A DNA stretch of 64,000 nt from Patiria pectinifera (lineage: Eukaryota > Echinodermata > Asteroidea > Valvatida > Asterinidae), in the NCBI GenBank assembly GCA_029964075.1, contig CM057146.1, forward strand, positions 11,365,501 through 11,429,500, read 5' to 3'. Position numbers and translations under genes: made by a program. Below are positions 21,101 to 32,101 of this stretch, in pieces. Under the pieces are notes generated by a model that saw only the letters and a list, made by a program, of their open reading frames with translations, searched no databases and was not told the origin of the DNA. Position 1 is the first letter of the stretch, and every line of letters starts with the position of its first letter.

Positions 21101-24068
21101 ATAGGAGATTTCCAAAATTCAGCTTTTTTCACATTTTTCCCCCATCTGTTTTCAACTATTTTTATCAGTGGTCACTCACGCCCCTGCATGTTTTCATAGT
21201 GTCTGGGGCTAATCACTGGTTGTAGCTTTGCAATGTGCTGTAATTAAACATACATGTATAGCCAGCTTCCTTTTTAAGGTTGACATTGAGCCTGCAGATC
21301 CTTTTTGGCACTGCGGTGTTCGCATTTCATTTTCTTCTTCCTTCCTGACCTACATGTATCTGAGTGCGATGCAGTTACATTATTCATCGTTCAGCTGCTA
21401 GTAGTCCTTAGGCAGATACACTGTAGCTCCTTTGACTTCTTCTTCCGTCCTTTTTCTTTTACATTTGCGAGGTGACCCTTTTACTTTTAGCTGTTGTCTA
21501 TTTTCTATAGAATGCTTGTGCCACTGTTTGCTCGATGACCTTCGTCATTTTTTAGTTACCCATTTCCTTCTCAGCACATAATCTGATCATTTCAGTGCTC
21601 TCTGCTTTGTTTATTTGATATCTAACTTGGCCAGCTATGACCCCTCAAGTTCATTAATTTCAGGATGTTATATTGGTTAAAGTGCCACCTGATACGAGGT
21701 TTCAGATGTGCTTTGAGAAAGATTAGAACATGTACTTATTAACACCCCCACCCCCCCCCCTGCTACTTATACAGTGACAGACAGTCAAAATTCACTTCCA
21801 CTTCCCCTGCTATACTTTTAACAAAGGCTAGTCACCAGCAGTCAGATATGCCAAGCAAGCACTGTGACTAGAGTCAAACCGGGTCAAAAGACAAAGCAGG
21901 CAAGTTGCGATCACAGCTGTTTTATCACTCACCGGGAGTCAAAGCATAGCTGTATCAAGTTACTTAAACAGTCCCAGCCAGTCAATCCTGCTTTATGTAG
22001 GCCGGGAATTTCTTAACTGTTGAAAACACTCACTGGTTTGATTTTGACTGAAAGGACTACCTGGCACAGAATGTATGTTTGCATAGGAGGTTTAATGAAT
22101 GTCGTCATAAAGAGAAAACTTTCAATGAAATTGATTTGACTCCACGTTGAAAAAAGATTTTCAAACACATTGATCGTACCACTTGACGCTTCATCAAGCA
22201 CCGTGCTAATATGTCACCATTTGTTTGCAGTAGCTCATCATGGACAATTCATTTTTTTCACTAACTTTATACTGAAACTGATGGCTCTCATTTTGGGTTT
22301 GGAGCCACATGTTTAGGTCGTTGGTGTCAGAATTCAGCTGAGATGTCTTTTTTTTCTATAACTTGTTTTCTATGACTACTGCACAATTGAAATACAAAAA
22401 CAAATTTATTTCTTTAAAAGTGTTGATGAAGCATTCTCAGTGACTGCTCTCAGTTTCCATTCAACTCTGTGTAATTCAAACCCTTGGATATGAAAAAATA
22501 GCTACCTGTACAAAACAATTTTCTTTCACACCATGAGGCTAGAAAATAGCCTTATTGTGACAATCTACTTGTAATCAAAATATCATCTCCACACATATTT
22601 TTATTATAATTATTATTATAAATTTCTGACAATGTAAGGGGTCTTGGAAAAGACTGTACTGTCCATCTTGAAGCACTTCCCGGATAAAACGATAAAAGCT
22701 TAAAATAACTATATTAAACTGTAAATGAGAAAAAAAATATGTTTGAAATTTGAAATTTAAAAGAGAAATTAATTTTTTAAAAACAAAGTGAGAAATTCAA
22801 AAATAAATTGAAGTAGGAATAAAATAAGGAATTGAAAAGTGTAATATACACAAGTATGAGTGTAAAAAAAAAGTTCATTAACCCTAACTCCCCAGCCCAA
22901 TTTACTGGGAACCAGACCCATTCTGGCAAATTCCAACACCCACATGGGAAATTGTACACACACACACTGTTGGACTTAGTTTCTGGAGGTATGCCAACCC
23001 CAGTGTAAAAGACCAACAGTTAAGGGGTACTGTACCTATATCCCAACAGATTTAAACAAAACCTGCTGTTGAACTTTGATGGGTTGAGTTCGGTTAGGGT
23101 TAATTAAAGAAATAAAATGAATGAATCATTCATCATTTGTTAGGCATAGGAATTTGCCCATGGCCTCCTCCTGAAATTATACACAGTTGGGATCACTGGC
23201 TCCGCTCCCACCACGGCCCGTCTTTCCAGTGCTGCTGCTTTCAGTTTGGTGGCAATTATAGCTATACAGTCGAGTCTCGTTATAACAAACTCGTTCGGAC
23301 ATAGCCAAATTGTTTGTTATATCAGAATTTTGTATTAAGAGGAACATCAGTTCCATTCATTGTGCACATACATTTGTAAATGCACAGTCGGGACCAAGGC
23401 TTTATGTTTGTTATAACCAGAATTTTGTATTAACAGAGTTTGTACTAACGATAGCCGACTGCAATTTGTTTTCCCATTAATTTCTTCCATGTTTTGCATT
23501 CTCTTTATGTTTTTTCCTCTTGGTCACTGTCTTTCCATCATTCATCCGACTGTTCATGTCATATACCATTTTGACTTAATCAGATTTTATTTTACTCAAT
23601 TTTTTGTGTTTTTGTTTCTGTTTTGTGTGTGTATGTTTGTTTCCATTCTTCATCCGAATATTCAGGTCATATAATTTTTATCTCAATTAAATTTTATTTT
23701 ACTCAATTTTTTGTTTGTTTCTGTTTTTTTTACCTTTTTTTCCCCTGTTTTTGACCATGCCGACTTCCCAGCATCTGTTTATTCAACTACCAGGGCCGGT
23801 TTTCCTGCTGACCTCCCTGCTCCTTCTGGGCATCCTCATTACCGTCTTCCTCTCTTACCACCTCTTCCTCCTCGCTTCCAACCAAACCACCAACGAGAGG
23901 TACAAAAGGTCACGGGTCACGGTCGAGGTCACCGGCTCAGGAGGAAGTGGTAACAGGAGAGAGTCTTCGTCGCGCCAAAGCCGCAAACGGTACTGTCCCC
24001 GTGCTGGGCGGACTTACGATAGGGGATTTGTGGCAAATATATTGGAGATCATTTTCCCTCCTTTGTGA
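15139..24068 (+). CDS. ZDHHC4: DHHC palmitoyltransferase, ZDHHC4-like, complete, 5 exons
   Basis: Protein S-acyltransferases of this family transfer palmitate to cysteines at Golgi/ER membranes. Exons: 15139-15270, 17011-17096, 17726-18030, 19264-19508, 23772-24068; all GT-AG, total 354 codons with stop (human ZDHHC4 has 344 residues). Start ATG 15139 is preceded by an in-frame TGA at 15112. Exon 1 is one membrane helix ([20 protein letters not shown]). Exon 3 carries two hydrophobic segments, the DPGVITK motif and [13 protein letters not shown]. Exon 4 carries the catalytic cysteine-rich core [17 protein letters not shown], with DHHC intact, and a membrane segment. Exon 5 has the last helices and [14 protein letters not shown], the conserved TTxE motif after the final helix. 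The protein ends ...FPPL, so the lysine-rich C-terminal tail of human ZDHHC4 is not seen. Introns are 1740, 629, 1233 and 4263 bases and are full of repeats. It diverges from ADPRH to its left. Confidence 0.95.
15271..16571. other. ZDHHC4 intron 1, left part
   Basis: No recognised element. A poly-G run lies near 16448-16466. Confidence 0.3.
16572..16855 (-). mobile_element. tRNA-derived SINE, family 1
   Basis: Read on the minus strand: A box-like ggttggcgtagcg, B box gggttcgaatcccgcc, body cagtccctacctgattccgtggg ... ccttggtttcattaccagaaa, and an ATA/AAT-rich tail. In ZDHHC4 intron 1. Confidence 0.9.
17196..17260. repeat. 65-bp hairpin
   Basis: agtgcatttgtgtcccacat...atgtgggacacagatgcact pair around a ccacgaggccaaaggctgagtgg centre. 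Just after ZDHHC4 exon 2. Confidence 0.8.
18087..18481. mobile_element. pogo/Tigger-like small transposon, copy 1
   Basis: Ends CAGTGGAAGGTCGTTATAtgaac and gttcgtTATAGCGGCATTTCACTG flanked by TA. The motif cagtcgaacctcgttataacgaac is typical of pogo-like elements. Begins 56 bases after the ZDHHC4 exon 3 donor. Confidence 0.6.
19509..20075. other. ZDHHC4 intron 4, left part
   Basis: No element with clear ends. Contains plain AT-rich DNA and no exon-like stretch. Confidence 0.3.
20076..20270. mobile_element. 195-bp inverted-repeat element
   Basis: Ends TGGGTGAGTTCGAGCGTG and CACGCTCGAACGCACCCA; interior has repeated agagtatactc. No target duplication is clear. Confidence 0.7.
20271..21771. 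other. ZDHHC4 intron 4, middle
   Basis: At 20590-20680 there is a tRNA-like piece (tggtggtcgagtggtaagacgtctgca ... ggtcgtgcgtcaagtccc), probably another SINE head. Otherwise AT-rich, no gene seen. Confidence 0.35.
21772..22090 (+). repeat. Dispersed repeat R2, copy 2
   Basis: Homologous to 6008-6335 over its whole length. Confidence 0.7.
22882..23099. mobile_element. TTAA-flanked small transposon (family H), copy 2
   Basis: CCCTAAC at the left and GTTAGGG at the right, each next to TTAA (22878-22881, 23100-23103). The TTAGGG here is a transposon end, not telomeric DNA. Confidence 0.6.
23277..23461. mobile_element. pogo/Tigger-like small transposon, copy 2
   Basis: CAGTCGAGTCTCGTTATAAC at the left, gtactaacgatagccgACTG at the right, with internal gttataaccagaattttgtatta repeats. 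Left TA present, right TA lost. Confidence 0.6.
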
Positions 24069-24164
24069 CACCGTGTCTTAGTTTCGCTTTTAAAGCCAAA
24101 TATCTCATACCATCTGTTTTCAAGTTTGATTGGAGTTTTACTTCCGTTGTACATCTTCAATGAC

Positions 24165-24441
24165 CATGGGCGTCGCCAGGATTTTTTCTAGAGGGGGGCC
24201 AAACATATTTTTCCCCCAAAAATCCTGTATTTCTCAACATATTTTCAATTTATCAGTTTTAGAGGGGGGCAGGGACATTTTGCTCTCCCCCCCCCCCCCA
24301 ACTCATTAAATTTACACCAATATGCCTCTTTTTCTTTTTCTTTTTTTCTTTTTTTGCCCCTTTTTTTGGGGGGGTGTGTGCTTTTTCAGGCCAGGAGGGG
24401 GCAAGCGCCCCCCCTTCCCCCCCCCCCTCGCCACGCCCATG
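24165..24441. mobile_element. Small element with CATGGGCGT ends
   Basis: Ends CATGGGCGTCGCCAGG and CCTCGCCACGCCCATG are inverted; interior is rich in G or C runs. Starts about 100 bases past the ZDHHC4 stop. Confidence 0.55.
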
Positions 24442-24478
24442 TCAATGACCTGTTCCTTTTGTAAGTTGAGTTGAGTTA

Positions 24479-24519
24479 GTGCAGCCATCAAGTGGGACGT
24501 TCCCACTTGATGGCTGCAC
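24479..24519. repeat. Perfect 41-bp palindrome
   Basis: Two 19-base arms (GTGCAGCCATCAAGTGGGA and its complement) around CGT, without mismatch. It lies 410 bases past the ZDHHC4 stop. Confidence 0.9.
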
Positions 24520-24679
24520 ATTTCCCATGCCAAGAAATGTTTACTTTAATTTGTATTTTCATTGTATTTTCGAGTGCGTTGCATCCCGAAAATTATAGCT
24601 TCTTTTTCTAAGAAGGACCAAAACTTGCAAATCAAAAGTTATTCACTTTTGAATGGGACATCGACCAGTTGTTACTTAA

Positions 24680-25195
24680 AGGGAATGCACATCATTTGCT
24701 TTTGCTATAATTTTCAGAAATTAACTATTTGAGGGGTTAGTATAATAGATCAAATATTGTTACACTGACATGTTTGAAGTTTTGTGTTCGAAAATGCTGG
24801 AAAAACCAAGAAAAACTAAAATGTTAGAGCAGTCTGGTTCCCTGACTCCACTAAAGGTGAAATGGATCAATTTATTGATGCCGGAAAATTGCAAGGTGGG
24901 GAACCAGTCTAGATGGCCTGCACCCGTTCATGAACATGTAAGCAATAGCAAATAAAATTTGTACTGAAAAATGGTGAATTTGGATCAGTAGTTGAAAAAT
25001 AGTTTTTCCAATGGTGGTCGGCCGACCACCGTTGGAAATGTATACAAAAATACTATTTTCTTGAAAATGACTTGACACCAGGTGCCATAATTTTACAGGA
25101 TGCTTTATACTGTCATTTACAGACATCCTAGTAAAGTATTTTGTAAAAACCTGGTAGTTTTATTTTTCGATGTTTGCAAATGTTGTATATTCCCT
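24680..25195 (+). mobile_element. TTAA-flanked small transposon (family C), copy 1
   Basis: Ends AGGGAATGCACATCATTTG and caaatgttgtatatTCCCT with TTAA on both sides (24676-24679, 25196-25199); 516 bp. Inverted copy at 31044-31562. Confidence 0.85.
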
Positions 25196-25199
25196 TTAA

Positions 25200-26969
25200 C
25201 AAATTTTGAAGTTCTTGTGGCCCGACAATAATTTTGTTCTCGCCAGGTGTAGGCTGGTTCCCGCCACACAATCATGCAGTATCGATAATGTACGGACCGG
25301 GAACCAGTCTGCTGGTGAGGCGGATCTATTCATGCCCAAAATAAAACCACCAAAACAATTTAATTGAGGATTGGAATAAAGCATACCTGTTTGGAAAACT
25401 TATTTATAGAAACAAATTTGTTGGGGAATATGGGGAACGCAACTACATGTAGATGGAACAATAGTTTCCAGCCGACCCAGAATTTCTGAACCAAGATATC
25501 GCTGTTGGCAAAAAAAGAAAAATCTTGCCAATAAAAGGGGTGAACAGATTTGGGACACCCCCCACTGATTGTTGGACAGTTTCTTTTTGTAAGTAAATAA
25601 CTGAGAGGAAGTTTATATAAGTCCAGGGGATTTCCCAACGTTAACTTGAAGTCAAAAGTATGATGTCATGAGACTCTGGTTTTTATGGTGCTGTTTTCTG
25701 AGTTTTGCTTTCGTAGTGGGCCTATCTGTAAATAAATGACCTCCACTGCAGGGCTCTTTACTTCAAGACTCAGTTTTCTTCATAATATTATATTGGTTTA
25801 TTTATCAAATAAAAAAAGTTAACCCTCCTGCTGTCTGAACAGTCACAGACAATCATCAAATCAATCCTCTTCCCTGCAATGCCTTTTACACAGGCTAGTT
25901 ACCAACAGTCAGATCATATTTCAAGCAAGCACTGTTAACACCACCCAACACTCCTCCAAATTGAGATTTAAAATGTCCTTGAAAAATTCTAAAAGCGAAA
26001 TAACAACCCAATTTTTTTTGGACAAAGTTTATTAAAAGTTTAACCTGAGGGTCACCAAAACGCGGTTACCCTAAGGTCAATTTTCATAAAAAATGCACCA
26101 GATCTGAAGCTTGAAAGTCATGAAAGCTCACGGCGAGAAACGCGCGTTTGGCAAACATATTGCTAAAAAGTGCAGGGGGATGGAATCCGCACCCACCATT
26201 TTAGGTTTAATTGCTGTAAGATTTTTTTTTATAAAGCTGTAAATCTTTCATTGCATGTAATCCGCAAACATCTAAGAAAAGGTACTTCCAATACAATACC
26301 TTTACATAGTTAGCAATTGAGCAAAACATTCAACATTTTCCCCCCAAAAATTTCCGAAAGACTTGATAACCTCTAAAAATGTACACATGAATCTTAAAAA
26401 TCTTTGACTAGTTACTATTTCCGACGCGTAAGGCTTCCACAGAACATACACAATACTGAAAAGTCTGGAATGCAAAACGATGTTGTATGGACGATTGTAA
26501 ATATTCCTTTGAAGAAAAATGTTCTTTTTGTTCAATATGAACAAAAGTGTGGCAACCTGGCGCTTTTAAAAGATTTAGTAATAACCTGGGGGGGGGGATG
26601 GCGTAGCCGCTGCTTATTGGCTCCTGTTTATTCTACGTGGATAAAAAAAAAGGAAACACACTACAGCATGAGATATTTCCAAATTTATCACAAATGTTAT
26701 GCCTAACAACATGGAAGTGTTTAACTGTTTACGCAACTTGCTACCCTCCGTTGATTCAACCTATAAAGTCCCCATCTTGACATGCATTTTCATTGTTGTC
26801 GAATAATAAATTTTTTTAACTTATAAATCATAGTTATATATATATATATAGGCCTATATATAGAAAGAAAGGTATAAACATAATTCAATGACCTTGCGGG
26901 TTTTTTTTCTCTAGCTAGCATTATTTACATCTTTTTGCATAGTAACAGTTATACTTTTAAACATTTTGA
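25200..26969. other. Spacer before the receptor cluster
   Basis: A short piece of repeat R2 lies at 25840-25945 and a TA run at 26833-26850. From about 26600 the sequence matches 43650-44350, the outer flank of gene E (gccgctgcttattggctcctg, ttctacgtggataaaaaaa, catggaagtgtt, tcttgacatgcattttcattgttgtcgaat). No gene seen. Confidence 0.5.
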
Positions 26970-26973
26970 TTAA

Positions 26974-27511
26974 AGCTGTAGTCCATCATTTGCAGCTATC
27001 CAAAAAGTGACTGACGTAATTATTGTTGAAAAACATACTTAGCTGAAAAGAGGACTAAACTCCCTGTGAAATTATTCTTTCTGGCATGCTGTCATTTTGA
27101 AGAAATCAACGAAAGAAGGCCTTTCCAACGGTGCTTCTTAAGACGCACTGTTGGAAATTTCCGTTTGTAGTTCGTTTTTTTATTCAGCGAAGCGCGCGCA
27201 AGCGTTGACACGAGCACACGAGGGCGCTCGGTTGCTATAATTCGTCGGATCAGTACGCGACATCGCGAAGCTGCATTCGGCTCAGTAAGAACGTGTCTCG
27301 GACGCTGAATTCAGGCCCAATTCAAAACATGATTCAGCAGCTTTTGATTTGAAATCGAGATCCTGGAATGCTGTTTTTCTCGAAATATACAGCTGAAGCT
27401 GAGCTGAAACTTCATCAGGTTAGTTGCTCAGCACCCTTCTTCAGAGTTTGAGTAGGTGTGTTGCTTCAAACGAACAAAATGCAACGAAATTACAAATGAT
27501 GGACTATACCT
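26974..27511 (+). mobile_element. TTAA-flanked small transposon (family A), full copy
   Basis: Ends AGCTGTAGTCCATCATTTG and caaatgATGGACTATACCT with TTAA at 26970-26973 and 27512-27515; 538 bp. Absent from the matching flank of gene E. Related copies at 7325, 8300 and 32102. Confidence 0.85.
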
Positions 27512-27528
27512 TTAACTATGAGACGTAA

Positions 27529-27905
27529 GGCCAAAAAAAAATAGTCTCCGGTTTCTGGTATGCGCGCGCGTCGCCGTAGCCATGCGCGTCGGCAAAATGA
27601 AAAAGTTTTTTTTTCAATACAAGATGATGTTTCAAAACCGCCAAACTCACTGGTTTGAATGAAATTCTGCTGCTGCACAATTTTAACGTGTTTTTAGATG
27701 GGGTTATGATCGAGAATAAGATTTATGTGGCCTCTCTGGACTCCCATATATTTGCACTAAGTTTAGTCGGGCACCATTTGCAGTCATCAGCTGACATTTG
27801 AAGCCAAAAAAAAAAAACCAGGTAAAAAAAAAAAAAAAGCCGCGTCGCCGCACCACTTTTGGGGCAAGCTCCATACCAGAAACCGGAGACTTTTTTTTTT
27901 GGGCC
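27529..27905. mobile_element. Harbinger-like small transposon, 377 bp, TAA duplication
   Basis: Ends ggcc-A9-tagtctccggtttctggtatg and its inverse catac..ggagac-T10-gggcc; TAA at 27526-27528 and 27906-27908. The matching site beyond gene E reads gagacgTAAttctccag without the element, a clean empty site. Confidence 0.9.
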
Positions 27906-27953
27906 TAATTCTCCAGAATGAAATACATACGTTTCATGCCTTGTGTAATTGTA

Positions 27954-30673
27954 TTACATTGCTGGCATTATATCGACCTCAACAGGATTCACCGTGGTAA
28001 CATAACGTGTGTATTTTATCAAGTATTCAACATTCTGGTCCCCGTAATGTAGACCAAGAAACAGACCCAAAGCAGAGAACATCAGTGTCAGCGTCTCCAC
28101 CCTGTAGACCGGAGACTGCTCCTCGCAGAAAACCAGAATCTTGTCCCAAAAAACCTCATGTTCCTCCGACCTCATCTGGCTGACGTTTCTGACGAACTGA
28201 ACCCAGGTTTTGTTCAGGTCGAAGCCGCCAAGCGCCACCAGGGGTAGGATCAGGAACATGAAGTTCTCGGACCAGATCATGATGTTGATATTGACCACCA
28301 GGTTCGCATTCTTCAACTTGAGGTCGCTGCTGATGGCCAGGTAGTCCCAGGAGATCTGGGTGGTGAAAGCCCAGGTGGAGACCGCTACAACCATGATGAC
28401 CCAAGCGGAGACAAGCCTACACATGCTGCCGAGGTCTTGGGCGTACAGAGCCAGCCGGCCCCTGCAGACGTCAACCTGCCCCGCGTGACACCAGAGAAAG
28501 GACAGCTCCAAGCGCTGCTGCTTCTGAAAGGACAAACGCATCAGGAGCATCAGATAACAGAAGCTTCCCCAGACTACCATGCTCACAGCGCCCGTGGCAA
28601 GAGAGATCTGCATATGGGAATTCATGGATTTTCTCACAACAAAGATGTAGTAGATGAGAGCGCGGTATACTCCGTTTACGACTGGCCAAACGATGCACAC
28701 CGTGAGGTACGGCTTGTACACCAGACCCTGCTCGCCCAGCCCCAAGTGCTGCAGGCGTTTCACGATGAACCGCACGCCCAGGCACTCGTACCAGCTGAAG
28801 CCGCAGCGCCTACTCGACCACCGGTGATCCACCATCATGTTCTGGATGTTGGCCACGAGACTCATGAGCGGGCTGGAAAAGTTGAATGAGAGGAAGGTGG
28901 AGTAGCTGATGAGGCGGATGAGTTGCTCCTCGTGTCCCCAGTAGTCATGGAGATAGTTGCAGAAGTCGTACATGATGAGACCAATCAGCGTCAAGGGCCA
29001 GATGAGAGAGAGTACTGCACTGCCGCAGTGGTTCCACTTCCGGACACCTTAGTATAAGGAAAACGATAGATGCTATTTTATGCCAAATTACATTGAGTGT
29101 TTGATCAAGGCCTAGTTTAAGGGGAGATGCTAGGCGGGGAAAATCCTAATCTGTTTTCATTTTAGGCAAGAACATCTGAGAATTAGAACCTTCCAACTAC
29201 AGCAAAATGTACATGACATGATTAATTGGCTTATAAGTAGGTTGATAACTTTTTCAAAAATCTGATTTGTGTCCTTCAGATCAGGTCACCTGTGGCGTCA
29301 TGCCCGTTGGTTGCCGACGTGCAAAACAGCCAAAGGTGTCTTTTAAAAAAACATCCTTGTATGTTGGTGTATTTTGCACATTGTAGACCATCCATATTAT
29401 AAACTGAAATGTACGTTAGAAAGGTGGCTGAATTTAAAAACTTGATTCAAAGTTGATTTCAGCTTCGTCGGGTGCGACTGAGATAGAGGATATATAGATT
29501 CTTTGATTCTCTTCACTGCGAAAAAAAGCGTGCGAAATCCGTTTATCGACAAGATTTTTTAATAAATTGTATTAAATCCATTGATAAAAATTCATTGAAA
29601 AAAAACGTTCCCCAACAACGCCATTGGCTAAAACTTTTTCAACCAGAAATCACCAAATTGGAACATTCCTGTAGATAAAAATGTATCGCTTATCATTCCC
29701 ACTTGTGTGCATTTTGTAAACAATTGAACATTTTAACTCGTAAGATGCACTCAACACATTGTTGACCTCCAGATCTTCTAAACACTTGTGTTTAATGAAG
29801 CGTGGTTTATGGAGTGCGGGATTTGAGGAGGAAACAAGGTACATAGGCATATCAACATAATTCAACTGATAGCCTTTTGGCATGCTGCGAAAAATATTAT
29901 ATGTCCTAAATGAAACGTTCCTTCAAAGTTAATAGAGAGCCAATGATACATGTAATGAAATTACTGATGGACTCAGCTCTCCCCCATCAACAGAAATTCG
30001 AAGTATGAACCGAAACATTTTATTTCAACGCCGTTGCCTACAGTCTAATTTTTATTAGAAATAATAATATTTGAACATTGAATAAACACTCTTTTTTGTT
30101 AACACTTTAGCTGAGTATGCAATTGTTTGCGTTACTTACCAATATCGGTTTCCGAGTACGGGCGGCACCTTCCCCATCCATCCCACCATTCGCTCTGGCA
30201 GACTGCACACACCTCATCGGCAGGACTCCCGGACCGTCTTTGTCGAAAACCGTGTTCGTGTTGCCTTCCACCAGACAGACCAGTTGCTTCTCCTTGCAAT
30301 CATCACCATCATCATTGCCGTCTTCACCGAGGTTCATCAGCATCGCCGCTCCGGGATAAAGGCCGCAGCGGCCGGTATCAGCCTTCTCCCCGCCGGCCCG
30401 CTGGAGCCGCCTCTTCACGGCGGCCAAGTGGCAAAGATGGCACGGCCGGCGCGTCACAATGCGCCGGTAGTTGTACAGTCCGATGATCTTCAGCAGAAAC
30501 CAGACGACCCACGGCCAGGGTTGGCCTCTCGTCGACTTGGGAGAAGGCCCAGGACCGGGCTCACCAACGGCAAGATTTTCCAATGGGAAGCTCTCGTATC
30601 CAGCGCAAGGAGGCTGGGCATGTCTGACGCCCAGATTTTGGAGCAACGGGCTATTCTCGCTAGAGGAATCCAT
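27954..30673 (-). pseudogene. Receptor-cluster gene A: two-exon multipass membrane protein, single-base frameshift in exon 1
   Basis: Exon 1 is 30140-30673 (ATG at 30673, donor gtaagt); exon 2 is 27954-29047 (acceptor ctaag, stop TAA). Exon 1 gives an N-terminal tail, a hydrophobic stretch WPWVVWFLLKIIGLYNYRR, then RPCHLCHL and an acidic loop. Exon 2 has about seven hydrophobic segments and the shared motifs LLMRLSFQKQQ, HAGQVDVCRGRL and FWDKILVFCEEQSP. Relative to paralog E one G is missing from a GGGG run at 30228-30230. The frame therefore breaks before the second CxxC, whose coding (CAVCQSEWWDGWG, then PYSETDIG) continues intact in the next frame up to the normal donor. Total length is 1628 bases, one short of a multiple of three. 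Everything else is open, so this is a very young pseudogene or a homopolymer base-call error. A 377-bp Harbinger-like element sits 48 bases beyond the stop. Function not recognised; see gene E. Confidence 0.8.
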
Positions 30674-31043
30674 CACTGGTCGAGACCTCGACGCAACAAT
30701 CAGAATTTGATGATTTTATACACACGACTAGCCTCCTCCCTTTCTATTTATTTTGACTTCTGTGCGGCTTTCCCAGTGTTCGAACCTTCTTTTCAAAGAT
30801 TGCATTGAAGAAAAAAATATAGGTTGGCAAACTCTCTCGCAAAATATCCCCCACGCAATGAGATAATGCATTAACTTTATCAGGGAATCCCCCTGGTTGG
30901 CTTGCTGCTTGTGAAACACAAAGGACGCGTATTATTCCCTTTTTGCACACATGAGTCGTGGATCAAACATGCTGACACGACATTCTGACCCTTGCTTCAA
31001 ATTGCGGAAGTTTTCGTCTTTAATAAGCTATCCCATGCATTAA
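30674..31043. other. Flank between genes A and B
   Basis: Upstream of gene A; no recognisable promoter motif or gene. Confidence 0.3.
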
Positions 31044-31562
31044 AGGGAAAATACAACATTTGCAAACATCGAAAAATAAAACTACCAAGTTTTTACGAAA
31101 AACCTTACTAGTATGTTGGTAAATGACAGTCTAAAGCATCTGTCAAACTATGGTACCTGGTGTGAAGACATTTTCAAGAAAATGGTATTTTTGTATACAT
31201 TTCTAACGGTGGGCGGCCGATCACCGTTGGAAAAACCTATTTTTCAACTACTGCTCCAAATTTACCATTTGTTTCAGTTCAAATTGTGTTTGCTATTGAT
31301 TACATGTTCATGAACGGGTGCAGGCCAGCTAGACTGGTTCCTTTACCTTACAATTTCTGGCATCTAAAAATTGATCCATTTCATCTTTAGTGGAGTCAGG
31401 GAACCAGACTACTTGAAAAATTTTGGTTTTCTTGGTTTTTCCAGCATTTTCGGACACAACACTTCAAACATGTCAGCGTAACAATATTTTGATCTATTAT
31501 ACTAACCCCTCAACTAGTTCATTTCTGAAAATTACAGCGAAAGCCAATGATGTACATTCCCT
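31044..31562 (-). mobile_element. TTAA-flanked small transposon (family C), copy 2
   Basis: Inverted copy of 24680-25195, with TTAA at 31040-31043 and 31563-31566. Shared interior includes ggtcggccgaccaccgttgg-type sequence and gaacgggtgcaggcc. Confidence 0.85.
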
Positions 31563-32101
31563 TTAACTATATAGAATCATTTCAATTGCAACGATTGTCT
31601 GGATTATAAATAAAAAAGCCTTTCAGCAAAATGCATGATTAGCCTACAGTAGGCCTATACAATTTATCCCGAAGAATTTTTTTCTAAGATCTCTGCTTAC
31701 TTCAGAGACATAGATTTCCCTTGTTTTCCGTTAAAGATGCAAACCCCATGCTCTTCAAAAAATGATATTTTTTTTCTCCTAACGACTTTTCACTTTGTAT
31801 GTTTTGTTTTACCGAAAAAAATACTTTATTACTATTTGGGGCTTCTGCAGCTTTTTGAAGAAGGGCTTTAATTTGGTGCACAGATAACCCGCCCTGCGAG
31901 CGCCTAATTATTGTCACGCAGCCAATAATCCGAATTTTGTAAAAACAAAAATTAAAGAACTGAACGTCGGCGGATTTTTCTTGTTCAAATATGCCTTATT
32001 CAAAAGTGAATAAATTTTATATTACTGGAAAAATAGCAGTAAAATCGTGGGTTTTTTATTCGAGGTGAAACTCGAAAACGACACGGGGAATGCATCTTTA
32101 A
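31563..32101. other. Spacer, nothing recognised
   Basis: AT-rich sequence without a gene or defined element. Confidence 0.3.

Noticed and set aside
22878-23103. Telomere-like TTAGGG/CCCTAA
   Set aside because: Single copies at the two ends of a small transposon; no tandem array.
28437-28889. Plus-strand open frame of 150 codons across gene A exon 2, and a 321-codon one across gene E exon 2
   Set aside because: They are antisense shadows of the receptor exons; membrane-protein reading is conserved between paralogs on the minus strand, with splice sites.
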